Shown here piece after piece: positions 43,964 through 55,305 of a stretch of 64,000 nucleotides of DNA. Positions within the stretch are counted from its first letter, which is position 1; every line of letters starts with the position of its first letter. Source of the stretch: Aegilops tauschii subsp. strangulata (taxonomy: Eukaryota; Streptophyta; Magnoliopsida; Poales; Poaceae); NCBI RefSeq assembly GCF_002575655.3, contig NC_053038.3, positions 145,530,885-145,594,884 of the forward strand, given 5' to 3'. A program made the translations under genes and the position numbers. The notes under the pieces were generated by a model. It ran no database searches and had not been told where the DNA came from. It saw only the letters and a program-made list of their open reading frames with translations.

Positions 43964-45855
43964 GTCACACCCTGAAATTTCATGATCTAACTTAAGCAAA
44001 TAAAGAATATTCATAAATTTGCTTGAAATAATATTGGCTTGATTGATTTTGAAGTGCTTATTTTAATTGTTTATTGTGTGTTTTCATAGGATTTTAATTC
44101 ATAGAAAATGTTATAGCTATTTTCTTCCAGTACTATGGCCCAAACTCATCCCAGTGATCATGACACGTGGTCAGGACATAAAAATATTTTTGCTGCAGCT
44201 ATGTTGACCAAAAAAGCCATTAAACCCACTTTATTCTCCAAAAACTGCAAAATAGAGCTTTGAACTAAGACTATTCAATTTCTAAGGTCTACTTCTTATA
44301 AGGTCACGATTCCCTTTAAAGTTATTTGTTTGAAAGTTATTTAAGTACTTTATTCACATTTCTTTCGAAAGGACCGGAAATGTATTTCCAATAGGGGTCA
44401 TTATGGTCATCCCATCGGAAATTTGAATAGGGACCATGCTCAATGAAATGTATTTTAAATGGGAATCATTATGATCATCCCGCAGGAAATTTGAAATAAT
44501 ATTGGCTAGAAATTATACCCAAGCCTCTTTGGACCATAATGATCATCCCATTAACTTTTCACCACATGGTCATATGTATCATATTGACCAAACAAGAATC
44601 AAGCACCTTCTCGTCAAATCTAGGGTTTGAATATTTGCTACATCGGACTCCTAAAATGCACATAAAAATTCCGTATCATCACCTTCAATCCCTCTTGACC
44701 ACAAACCATGTTTCATTGAGCAGAACTTGGTGGAACTAGATTTAAATCAAATCAGACACCTTCTGCATTGAATTGAAGTTTGTTGTTTTCACTATTTACC
44801 CTATTTCAAACTTTAGCAGGCTGTCCCCCATCTTCCTTTTCACTGTAGTAACCTTGCCCTAGTCAAGCTCTGTCATTGAAGGGTTAAAGCTCTGATTTCT
44901 CTCTCTGTCTAACCATGGCACAACCCTCCCTCCCTCCATTTTCTATTCTAGCAGCTCTCCTAACCCTAACACCTCCCACGACACTTCAATGCTCTCCAGA
45001 AACAAATTGGGAAAGCCCTTCTCCATTTAAAATGGCCATGCCAGCCAAAATCATTGTCCAGAGCAAGCTACAGTGCACCAGAGCACTATGGCGGCACCCA
45101 TTCCAAGCCTCCCGACCATCTTGGTACCCTCTCACTCGCCTACAGATGCGCCTCAATGTCATGAGCATGCCAAAGTGCCGCCCGTTCCTTCCTCTCTCTC
45201 TCCCAGTCAAACTCTTACGTGTGCCTCCAGTGACCCTATTTTCTTAGTGACTCCTGCATCCAACACGGAGATAACCTGACTGCCCTCCCTAGCAAGACAC
45301 CTCCTTTATTTGTATTTTCGCCGCGAGGTTCCTCCAATGGTCGACGATTGCTAGCCTGCGCGCCTGTTTTTGTGTGCCTAACACTCGCCGACCACTTCAG
45401 CCTCCTCTAGATTCCTCCTGAAGCTCGCGCTCACCGGTGGGCCTGCAATTTTGCCTTCTACCAACCGGTTCAATGATTGCGATGATCATTTGCATGGTGA
45501 GCTCGTCGATACACTATAAATAGAGCACCCTGGGCATCCTGATCACCCCTAGTCGCTCTTTACTCTCCCAAATCCATGCCCACACCATTGGTTCCACCTC
45601 TACCCCTCTGTACGCTCGACTTCGACAAGACAAACTCACCACGGCTGCTGCCACGTAGTTCTTCCTGGCATATGCTCCATTCTTCAATTAAACCCACTCA
45701 GAAGCTCCCTCTAGTCCCCTCTATCGTTTGCATCGATAAATTCTAGGTTTTGTTGCTAGAAACAAGCAGACGGTCCACTTGATCGAGCGCCGCCGCTTGG
45801 CTTCATCACCACCGTCCATTTTCATTTGCCGCAATTGCCATTAAACAGATTCAAA
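43964..45855 (+). mobile_element. LTR fragment starting (T)GTCACACCCTGAAATTTC
   Basis: The start lacks only the first T, which fits insertion of the gypsy element one base inside it. A TATA box CACTATAAATAGAGC (about 45510-45524) precedes a CT-rich leader. The end is not visible, and similarity to the other long LTRs is limited to layout. Right border approximate. Confidence 0.45.
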
Positions 45856-47569
45856 GGTTGTAGAAGATAGTAGAGGACACACAATACCTAAACTAGTAGG
45901 TTGCCAATAAAACAACAAGGTTTAAACCTTAGTTTCATCCGTGCTGACAACTTTGATCATGCTACTGATATCGTTAGCACACTGATTAGCTATGTCCACT
46001 AACAATGAAAAATTGTGGACGAACACACGTAGTGTTTAGCTTAGCTTATGGAATATTTGTACCCCTAAAGTGAAAAAGAAGTTATGAAATTATTCTTTAA
46101 GTGATACACTAATATAGGACAGAGAACAATACCTTAGTTAGTATGTCATGGGATAAACTGAACTAAGTATAATAAAGGCTAATGCATTTCAGAATTAGTT
46201 TTAAACCTTCCTTTCCATCCATGCTCACAAAATTTCATAATGCTTCTGCGATGTATAGAACAAACTTTGGTCAGTTGTAACCACTGAGATAGTAAGTTTG
46301 AAACTAAAATACGTATTATATAGTATAGATCAAAATATTCATAGTTGTTGCTGAAAGAAAAAAATATTCTTCCAAAAAATACATAGTTCACATAGGAACT
46401 CCATTTTTATCCATGAAATTAAAAATATCAGTAAGAGGAATCATACTATTACAGTGAGAACTTAAAAATTCATAGCAATGTCTAGCTTCGTGTATTTAAG
46501 TATTGAACTTTGTGTTAGCTATTTGACCCTAATGCATGCACACATGGCCGCAACTTGAGCAATTAGCAAACACCAATCATGTGTTTGTGAGCTGATAAAC
46601 AAAATCAGGATGAAGATGCTCACAAGGATATCCAAAAGGCAAACACAGACCACTATTTTTTTTCACCAATCCAGCTAGCTTCTGCTGTTGTGTTTGTTCC
46701 TACTTGAACACACACCTCACATGCCTCCACTTTTCTATGAAGTTGTCGGGTCACCTCCAGCAGTTGCACGTCGTGCTCGATCTGCCACCGCCGCGTTCGC
46801 TCCGTCTCGGCCTCACGCGGATGGACCAGCCACGAGTCAGAGCACATTGCTTCCATTACTTCGATCTCTTTCTGTCTGAAGTATTAAACCTAAAAATTGG
46901 TTTTCGATACTAGAGCAAGAGCATCTGCACACTAAGCGGCGGCGCTGCCTTCGCTCCTCCTCGGTCTCACGCTCCGATCTGTCTGGCCACCCCTACCAGA
47001 GCTTGTTTTCTCCACCGATGGCGACATAATGAAAGGCCGTGGAGGCCACATGGGAAGGCAGAGGCTGAAGCTCCTTGAAGACGACATGGAAGCGAGAAGA
47101 CCTAGCCAGGTAGCATGAGCGTTCCGCAGAAGAGCAGCCGGCTTAATTCTACATATTGCGTAACTCCATGTAAGGAGTAGTGTGTGTGTGAATGACTAAC
47201 GACGCTCCTTCAAATCTATTACTTTCCATCCAGAAATGATCGTATTGATTAGCATGTTGCATCTTTGTATGTGCGCACCCGGCGGACTCGGCTAGCTTTG
47301 GAGATGCCTAGTAATACACCTCATGAAATCAACCAGCAGCCTGCACAGATAGGGGGTTTTGAAGTTTGCCATAGATTGAGCCGATGGCCGCCGCCGCTCA
47401 CCAGGAGCGGAGTCAGTGCCGAGCCAGAGCACCCCAGTTAGGTGCTCATGGTCCAGCATAAGTGGAGGGACTCAGAGGGCAGGCTCGCGTGGTCGTCATC
47501 CGCGGAAGAGCCACCAATCGCCGGCAACGGCAACAGCCGAGTGTCTCGTTCGGAACATGTTTGTACTTA
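45856..47569. other. Unassigned DNA; weak 250-bp duplication, no gene seen
   Basis: Phrases near 45880-45960 and 46125-46250 (acaatacct.a, tttaaacctt, tttcatcc.tgct) suggest an old duplication. Short frames near 46700-46880 mirror each other on the two strands. Part of 46900-47569 may be the Copia LTR into which the Harbinger element inserted; its start could not be fixed. Confidence 0.3.
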
Positions 47570-49390
47570 GAGCATCTCGAGCCGTTGGCCCTTGGGGGGG
47601 CGTGTAAAATCGCCGCCTAGGGGCGAACCAGTGCTAAAATCGGTGTGGGTGCTTTCAGGGTCACCCAGAAGGCGTTTTAATTTTTTTAAAGAAATTCGGC
47701 TAAAATTCGGCAAACATTACCAAGATTCAGCTAAAATTCGGCGAACATGACATTACTTAGGCGACCTAAATAGTTTTTTATATAGCAAAGTGAAGTACTT
47801 TAAAAAAAGGGCTGCAACCACAGGGCGAAGAATGCGCTGAGCGCGGCAAAGTCGCCGCCATCGCCGTTCTCCTCGTCGTCCTTATCCTCCTTGACGCGGC
47901 GGCCCCTTCTGGACCCCTGCCCGCGGTTGCCCTAGCGGACCGTTGGCGGCACGTCGTCGTCGTTGTCGTCGTCAGAACGACGACGCCTCCCTCGCAACGG
48001 CCATGGCACCGAGCAGCGAACTGCTCTAGGGCGCGAACTGGCACTCGAGCTCCGTCGGCGCCCAGTCTTCGCATGCCCCCCTCAAGGCTGCCTCGTCGGA
48101 AAGCCCCGGCTCCGTCTTCACGACGCCGAGTCATGCCTCTGTCTTCACGGAGGCGAACCCGGGCTCCGTCTTCATGGCGGCAGTGAGCCCTGGCTCCGTC
48201 TTGGGCTTGACGAAGCGGGGAGGAGCCGAGGAGGAGGCGAGCCCGCCCTCGTTGATGAGGATGCCGGTGCTGCAGGTTTGCCGGCCGAGCGGCGTCTCTG
48301 CGGGGTCGGCCTTGACGCTAAGCAGCGCCGATGACCTGGAGGAGGAGGAGCGGGAGGAGGAAGGAAGAAGAGGACGCCGTCCTCCTCGGCATCCATTGGC
48401 CGCCGCTCCGGGCCGGGGCGGCAGGGTACGTCAATGGCGGGTCGTTGCTGCCCTCGAGGTGTCGGAGAACGGCATGAAGCGAGCGGCCGGGGGCGCCCCA
48501 CCACAGGCGCCCCTCGCTGTTCTTGGTGCCCCGCACCATCGGCGCCGTGTTGGTGGAGGCCAGCCACTGCGACTGCCGGCGCTGGAAGTATGCCGCCCAC
48601 GCCTCGTGGTTGTCGGCTGCGTATTGCAGGAGGGCCCGCTGCTCCTCCGTCAGCGACGCCCACACGCGGTCGACCTCCTTGGCGAAGTAGTCGGGGCGGA
48701 CGTTGACGTCGGGCAGCGGAGGGATGGGGACACCACCGGCGCTGAGTCTCCACCCTCCGGCCCTGCGCGCATGTCGGGAGGCGCCGGGATGTTGGCCTTG
48801 AACAGCAAGTACGCTTCCCACTCGTGCAGCGAGAGGCGGCCGAAGCTGTTGGCCGCCGCCCCATCGACGGGGTCGCTCGCCCATCGTCGCGGCTCGGCTT
48901 GGGGAGAGAGTGGAGGAACGTCGGCGGTGGGTGCGCACGGGGAGAGAGAGGCTGAGCACGTCAGAGAGGCAGAGCATGGCGGTTGTGGGCGGGTGTGGCC
49001 AGAGGCGAGGGGGAGGCGTTGCTTTTATAGCCGGGCGCCGTGTGTACGCATGGCGGGAGAGGCGGCGTCGCCGCACCGCCCATGACGAATGAATGGAAGG
49101 CTGACCGACGACAGCCTTGGCATTGATTCCTCATGGGAAACCGAGGCGTTCTGAGGAAGACGAGGCGAGTGACGCTGACTCGGCGGGCCCGCAGTTCATT
49201 CGCGCCAAAATCGCTTGCCCTGGCGCCCCTGGGCACCCCCAGTGCGCCGGGTTCGGCCTGGGTCCGCCGCTGCCAGTTTCAGCCCAAACCGGCGAAAAAC
49301 TCGCTCGTGGGGACGCGACTGGGCTGATTTTTGGGAGCCGGCACGAAAAAATCGCCGGGGGGGCTGTTGGGGGCGCGGCTGGAGATGCTC
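47570..49390 (-). mobile_element. PIF/Harbinger-type element, 1,821 bp, TTA duplication
   Basis: The termini GAGCATCTCGAGCCG (47570) and CGGCTGGAGATGCTC (49390) are inverted with one mismatch. TTA lies at 47567-47569 and 49391-49393. End sequence and duplication are typical of PIF/Harbinger. It has no DDE transposase but carries one broken minus-strand ORF, so it is non-autonomous. Confidence 0.82.
47830..48890 (-). pseudogene. Harbinger-carried ORF of a Triticeae-wide family, frameshifted
   Basis: On the minus strand the former protein runs SFGRLSLHEWEAYLLFKANI, a one-base loss near 48760, then WRLSAGGVPIPP, VWASLTEEQRALLQYAADNH, STNTAPMVRGTKNSEGRLWW, and after further shifts VKPKTEPGLTAAMKTEPGFA. 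The C-terminal part repeats (V/M)KTEPG four times, with a TGA after the third, and then continues with DEAALRGAC. The N-terminal WEAYLLFKANIPAPPDM and WWGAPGRSL segments recall an abundant hypothetical protein of wheat repeats. The function is unknown; it is not the transposase. Confidence 0.6.
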
Positions 49391-49550
49391 TTAGGATCAT
49401 GTGTTTGTCATGCCTCCTTTCTCCTCCATACAATGTATAGCCTGAAAGACAAGTCGAGGTTTGCACCCTTGTATCTATATATGTGCACTTGCACGAGATC
49501 AATGAATTGTGTCGCAAATTGTGTCGCATGCAATCTCATCTTTCCTAACA
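49391..49550 (+). repeat. 3' part of a Copia LTR
   Basis: The sequence after the Harbinger element runs to CATCTTTCCTAACA (49550), followed after three bases by TGGTATCAA. That is the normal order of LTR end, spacer and tRNA-Met primer site. The LTR start lies left of the Harbinger insertion and was not located. Confidence 0.55.
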
Positions 49551-49553
49551 ATA

Positions 49554-50358
49554 TGGTATCAATTTACCATGTTCACTTCTGCTACCTAGCTTCCGCTCTA
49601 CGTCGCCGCCGCACCTTGCCATCGCCACTGCCGCCTCCAGCCGCCGCCGCCCCATCCTCTCCCCACGCCATCGCCACAACTTGTTGCCGCCGCTACCTCC
49701 AGCCGCCGCAACCTGCTGCCCCCGCCCCTTCCTCTCCGCACTTTGGCTCTGAACCTTGCCACCGCCGCTGCTCCCTCCAGTCCCCGCCGCCACAACCTGC
49801 CACCACCATCCCTTCCTCTCCCTAGTGCAGCTGCCACCCCTGTCAACCGCTGTTGCCTCTCTCCCTTCCTTCTCCTGTCCCAGAAAAACTGTAACCCTCA
49901 TCCATCTTAGCAGTCGCCGCCATCTTTACGCATCGACTCCCTCCACTCCTCTCTCTTTGGCTCCCCCAACCCGTTCGCTAGACCCCAGGCGCACTTCACG
50001 GCGCCCCTCCCACTGGCCGGTAGCAGTTACACCGCGCTCCCGGTGCCTCCGACGGCGGGTGGCTACCCGCACCCTATGCCGGCCTCGCCACGTCGGCCGC
50101 ACCATGGGACCCACCAGTTCTTTGCAGTCTCGCACCAAACCTCCTCGGTCCGTGCTTGACTGGCCATTAGGCGCTCATGATGGCGCCGCTATAGCCACCT
50201 GACAATGGCTACCGACTTCTGCCACCACCTCAGCTCCACGAGAGCCCTGTCATGCTGCCGAACCCCACGTCTTGGGATCTCGCTCCTCATGCGTTGCTGC
50301 ACTCGGCTCCTTCACCAAGTACCTCTAGCGGTGGTGGTAATTGGTACATGGACAATGG
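49554..50358 (+). pseudogene. Copia leader, decayed gag and protease start
   Basis: TGGTATCAA (49554-49562) fits the first nine bases of the tRNA-iMet primer site. A CCGCCG-rich, stop-broken stretch follows where gag would be. Near 50335-50358 the frame reads SSGGGNWYMDNG, the Copia protease active-site motif with Thr replaced by Asn. It is cut there by the TGAGGGAGTCC LTR. Confidence 0.55.
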
Positions 50359-50801
50359 TGAGGGAGTCCTGGATTAAGGGGTCCGCGGGCTACCGGCCTA
50401 TTATGTCTGGGCTAGACTGATGGCGACTATGGGGCCAAGACTGGAGTGCAGATCCCTGACCGGACAAGGCATCTTTGGAGCCGTGGTGTGTCTTCCAAGC
50501 CAATGTTAGGCAGGATCTTCCTCTCTTTGTAACCGATCGCGTGTAACCCTAACCCTACGGGTGCCTATATAATCCAGAGGGTTTTACTCTTTAGGGCTAG
50601 AGCTACATTCATCACCTCATTACCTTAGGGTTTAGCTCATCTCATGTCGAGGTAGATCTAATCTGTAACTGTACCATACAACAAATGCAATCGAGCAGGA
50701 CCCGAACCTGGGTAAATATCGTGTTCATCATCGCTTGTTCCCCATCGATCCTGGATCCATAGCACATGATCCCCTACCCGAGATCCGCCGGTTTTGACAC
50801 C
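50359..50801 (+). mobile_element. LTR fragment, TGAGGGAGTCCTGG...TTTTGACACC
   Basis: The start TGAGGGAGTCCTGGATTA, the promoter-like GTGCCTATATAATCC (about 50560), GACCCGAACCTGGG and the near-terminal CGAGATCCGCCGGTTTTGAC identify a common Triticeae gypsy LTR. The last few bases are missing where TGAAAGTGC sequence begins. It is shorter than intact copies as I know them, so internally deleted. Confidence 0.65.
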
Positions 50802-50852
50802 TGAAAGTGCAACTAATCCCCGAGTGGTTTTGTTAATTCATAACAACATATA
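50802..50852 (+). mobile_element. 51-bp start of another LTR (TGAAAGTGCAACT)
   Basis: TGAAAGTGCAACTAATCCCC and what follows resemble the 5' edge of a cereal retrotransposon family. A related word appears at 59826. It is cut by the LTR beginning at 50853. Confidence 0.4.
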
Positions 50853-52516
50853 TGTCACAGCCTGATTTTTGGCCCTTTCTTTTTCTTTTGTTTTTTTAGG
50901 TTTTTGCTTGAGTTTTCTTTCTCTATGGCTTTGTGGTCTGAAAACTAAAGAAGATGACCTCTTCTTTGTTTCCAGAGTGGCTTGTCATCCTCAAATCCTT
51001 CCCTAGACCTTTCCATTTCCATCCTTGGACCAAATCTCAATATTCTTTTTATTGGGAATATTCCTTTTCTATTAAAGGAATAACCCTAATTGCCCTAGGT
51101 TGTGAAGCAACGTATATTTCCATCACTCCTAAAATTCCCAAATAATTCTCATAAATTGTTTGGGTCCTATCTTCATAAAATATGGCAAAACTTTTCATTG
51201 CCATGTTAAAAAATAATTCCCCAATAATTCTTTTCCTATTTTGTCCTAAATGGCACTTTGTGAAGCAAGTGCTATTTATATTGAACCAATTGACTCCAAA
51301 CTTCTTGGACATCTTTTCCTGTCCATATATTTGCCACATCCCAAAATTCAACCTCATTTTCCTAGTAGTCATTTAATTATGATTTTCCAAAGTTTCTATC
51401 CAGAAAGAAACTTTGTGAAGGAGGTACAAGCTAGGCATATCCAAATGAGTTGCACTTTTGCATGGTCCTTCATATCATCAAATCATAGCCCTCCACCAAA
51501 GTTGAGCTCATTTAATGCCTCCATGTGAGCACAGCTTCAAATCTTTGATTCTGTCCAGAATTTCAGTTTGTGAAGCAAGTAAATTTTATCTTGCTTCATT
51601 ACGGCTGTAAATTTTCCTAGGCCTTCTCCTATCCATATAAACTCCCTCCACCAAGTTGTGGCTCAATCCATTTAGCCATTTCCCTCTAGAATTTCTGCAA
51701 GTTTCTGGTCAGTGGGGATGTTTGTGAAGGAAGTACCATTTTGGTTTATCCAAATGGTCTGAAACCTTTTTCAGCATCTTCATATGACCAAATAACTTTG
51801 CCCTGCCCAAGTTCAGCTCAAGTGGCTTCACCATTTGAGTGCATCATCATGATTTCTATTCTGGACCAGATTATGCAGTTGCAAAGCAACTATATTAATT
51901 CTTGGTCCAAATCACCTCCAAATCTCCAGGATCATAGTTCTTCCGTAGCTAATCACACCAGACAAATCGTTTGGCTCCAAGCCCTTCCCTGTTGATCAGC
52001 AGTGCTCGTCCAAATTTGATACAGCAACCTTGTCGAGCTTGCTCCCCTCTGCTCCCTACACTTCTGCGTGATCCGTCACCTCCTTCGGCCTCTAGTATGT
52101 AAGGACTAATCACTAGACATCTCAGGGCAGCCCTTGGCCTCTTCTCCTTGCCAGCTGTGACCACCGCCCTAGCACACCATGGACGCGAGCTGAGCGACGT
52201 TTTGCTCGGGCCCCTCCTCGGTTCGTCGTGCACGTGCGCCTCGTCGTGTCCAACAGCTAGCCCGCGTGGTCGCCGTTCCCCTGGAGCCGTCTCCCCCTCT
52301 CGAAGCCTCCTCGCTGGCGCTCGTCGCCGTGCGCCCACGGGCGAACTGTAGCCGACCGGCTCGGTTCGCGCCGCGGCAGCTTCCCTCTCTTGTCCCTGAG
52401 CTCCGCTCGTCTTCGTGACCTCTGGTGCTCGTCCGTTCCATCCCCGTCGTCTTCCCCGAGCTCATGCGTGAGCACACGCGTCTGCGGCGACGCCAGCTCG
52501 ACCATGACATCGCACG

Positions 52517-52530
52517 GCTATAAGTAGCCC
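52517..52530 (+). promoter_or_regulatory. LTR TATA box
   Basis: GGCTATAAGTAGCC sits about 1.66 kb into the LTR, just before a C-rich start region, and is itself nearly palindromic at its edges. Confidence 0.5.
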
Positions 52531-54371
52531 CTCCCCGCGCAGCCCGAGCACTCCAGCAGCCTCACCTTGCTCCCAGGAACCTTCTTAGCCTCTCCATTAG
52601 CCTCCAAGAGCTCTCCCTTGTCTGGTTCGTCGCCATGTCCGCCGTCCCCTCCGGCCAAAATTTTCTCGAGCCGAGCCATCCCCGCCCTTCCTCCACCACC
52701 AGTAGACCCCCACCACTCCGGTGAACCTCCCCGTAGACTTGCCCCCTATTCTTCCCCATCGGAGTACCCTGCCCGGCCCCGTATGTCTTCGGTCTCCGCC
52801 GTGGCCGGTGTTTCGCTCGTGCCAGGGCTCTCCGGCGAGCGTGTACCCACCAGGCGGGTGCGCCGCGTCTCTCTGAGCACTCCGCTAGGTCGGCCGCCGC
52901 CTGAGGTGGCCCGTGCCATCGGAGGTCGTCACCGGAGCGCGAGCCCCTCCTCTGCATCGGGCGAACGGCAGGGTGTGGAAGAAGGAGACGACCGCAGCCC
53001 TGCCAGTGGGCCCTGCCATCCTCGCGGCCCCACCGGTCAGCCTAACAAGGCGTTGACCCCGGCGCTGATGTGGATAAGTGGTCGCGTATTTCCTGGAATA
53101 CGCTTTCCCTAAGCCGAAAGAGTACTCTTCCTCTTCTTCGGGCCAGAATGCGCTTTCCTCTCTAGGAAGCGTATTTCTGAGAAAGGCGCGTTCGGTTTAA
53201 TCAGCCAGGGACCTGTTTGTGAATATTTTGCTACAGATTGGTCCCTGAGCTTTAAACGGTCGTATCTTTTTACCCGTAACTCCAAATGAGGTTAATCCAA
53301 AGCCTACTTCTTTGTCTCGTCGAGCCTGAAGTTTTGGTACCATTTTCTTTATGGTTTGACATACTGGAAATGACCATTTTGCCCTTGCCCCTAATCAGCC
53401 CCCTCCGAGAGAGTACCCTTTCCGGTGATTCTTTCCGCGGTCATTCCGCACTTCTTCCCGGAGACTTCTCAATCCCTAGGCAATCCAGAACCACCATTTG
53501 CATGATTGCCATGCAGAAGCATTGGTTTTCAACTTGAATCTTTAATAACTGTTTGATTGTTTTGCTACTGCTGTCGTTATTTCGGTTATGCTTATGGATC
53601 GGTGTTTATCGTCATGCTATGATTTCTTCCACTCTGTTATCATGAACTACTTGCTAGTAGTACTTTCTTATTACCATGCTTGGTAGTAGTACATGCTTGT
53701 GATGGTCTTCGGTGCATGATTATCGTCTGTTCTGAATACCATTGTTATGCATGTTCTTTTGCACCCAGTTGGTTAAATGCTTGCATGGTAGTTTATCATT
53801 ATGTTAACACATGGTAGTTATTGCTGATGCTAGTAGTCATGTTATGCTATGAGTAATGTTCTAGTTGTGATATTCATGCTCGTAGGTATGCCATGCTCAT
53901 CTGGGTAAATGCTGAAATGTTGTTGTTATGCTCGTTGATTATGTTGCACCTCCATGCTTATTTTGATATCATGTTCATGCATTGTAGTTGCATCCTGTTA
54001 TTTTTGTCATGGCTCAGCATATTGCATTCAAGTTTAACCGGATTAAATTGAACTTGAACAACTGTTGGCTGAGTCATGGTGCCATCATATCGAGCTGACC
54101 AGTGCAACCACGTTTGCCTTGTGGGAAGGCCCTAACTGGGTCTATTGTCATGCCTCTCACTGGTGCCTCCCGCGAGGGAAGGTTATGCGCGGGCGCTACC
54201 TTGGCCAGGTAGGACGGCATAAGCCTTGTGTGCCCGTTGTTGAGTATGGATCCTTGTCCCCGTTTGGGACCGTTTTGCCACGACGCAGTAGATCGGTTTT
54301 GTCGGAACACCGTGTCCGCACGTATGGGAGTACGAGACCATGGGTTCCGTGGTGAGGGTACAGTGTGCTAA

Positions 54372-54422
54372 CCTCTGCAGAGTGTGTGTGTTAAATCTAT
54401 CGATAGCCGCGCCCGCGGATAA
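54372..54422 (+). other. Triple-palindrome module, copy 4 (LARD-like LTR)
   Basis: CTCTGCAGAG, a GT-rich spacer, CTATCGATAG, then CCGCGCCCGCGG. All three are perfectly symmetric although the bases differ from the other copies. Confidence 0.75.
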
Positions 54423-55305
54423 GGGCCCAGTTCGTGTCGGTCACACTATGGGTCAATAGTAATAATAATGTGCTTAATAACAACCCCGGTTCGATGCTGA
54501 AAGAAGTTGGTTGATATTTATGTGATCGTGAGAGGATCACTTTGGTATCGTGAATAGCGACTTGTTGGATATTTGTGATGTTATGCAAGAATCAAGGGTA
54601 AAGGTCAAGCTCCTTGTGGTCATAAATGATTACTACGGTATTGTTAATACCAAGCTTGATTGGATCCTGAGATGATTGTGTGATATCCGTGATGGTAAGT
54701 TTGTGCGGGTGATGGTTACGATGTAACCCGAGCAGAGTAAGTTGGTGCATGATAGCATCATCATGTTGCATGCTAGTATTATCATGCTCATATGTTTATG
54801 CCATGCTCGTATTGTTCTAGCTGTATCATCTTGTTCATGCTATGATTGATCCGATAGTATCATGTTAATCCTTGTTAACCTGTAATTGCCATGCTATTGT
54901 TTGTCTTGATTGCTGTGAGCTTGCAAGTACATACAATATACTGACCTGGCGTGTCATGCCAGTTTGCAGGTCATGCCAGATATGATTGCTTGTTTGTCGT
55001 CGATCCCTTGTTTGCGCGCTAGGATAAGCGTTCTAGCCAGAGTCCCTGCGGAGTGGAGTTCACCACCGTCGTCGTTGTTCCACTGCCAGTAGTCATTCTG
55101 CTGCGTCGTGTTGTTCTGCTGCTTGCATAGAGCAACCGTGGCAGGCGTAGCATCGCCGTGCCGATGTAATCCCCTTGTACCCCAATAGATTGCAATAAAG
55201 AGCTGATTTGTTCTATGCTAAGCAGTGTCCTATTCCAGAAGACTTCTCCTCGATCTCTTGGCTGGAATATGGGGCGTTCCGGTTTCTCTGAGCCGGGGTG
55301 CCACA

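Larger units (their letters stand above)
50853..55305 (+). mobile_element. 5' LTR, 4,453 bp, of a LARD-like retrotransposon
   Basis: It starts TGTCACAGCCTGATTTTTGG and ends GAGCCGGGGTGCCACA, immediately followed by a tRNA-Met PBS. A TATA box GGCTATAAGTAGCC (52517-52530) starts a GC-rich leader (52540-53070). The second half is rich in catgct/gtagt words and carries the palindrome module. Length and layout match large LARD-type LTRs such as barley Sukkula, though identity with that family is not shown. Confidence 0.75.

Noticed and set aside
49598..49901. Gly/Arg-rich minus-strand frames
   Set aside because: They are the complement of CCGCCG-rich decayed Copia gag sequence.
50538..50556. Telomere-like taaccctaaccct
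   Set aside because: Only two units, inside an LTR leader; not a telomeric tract.
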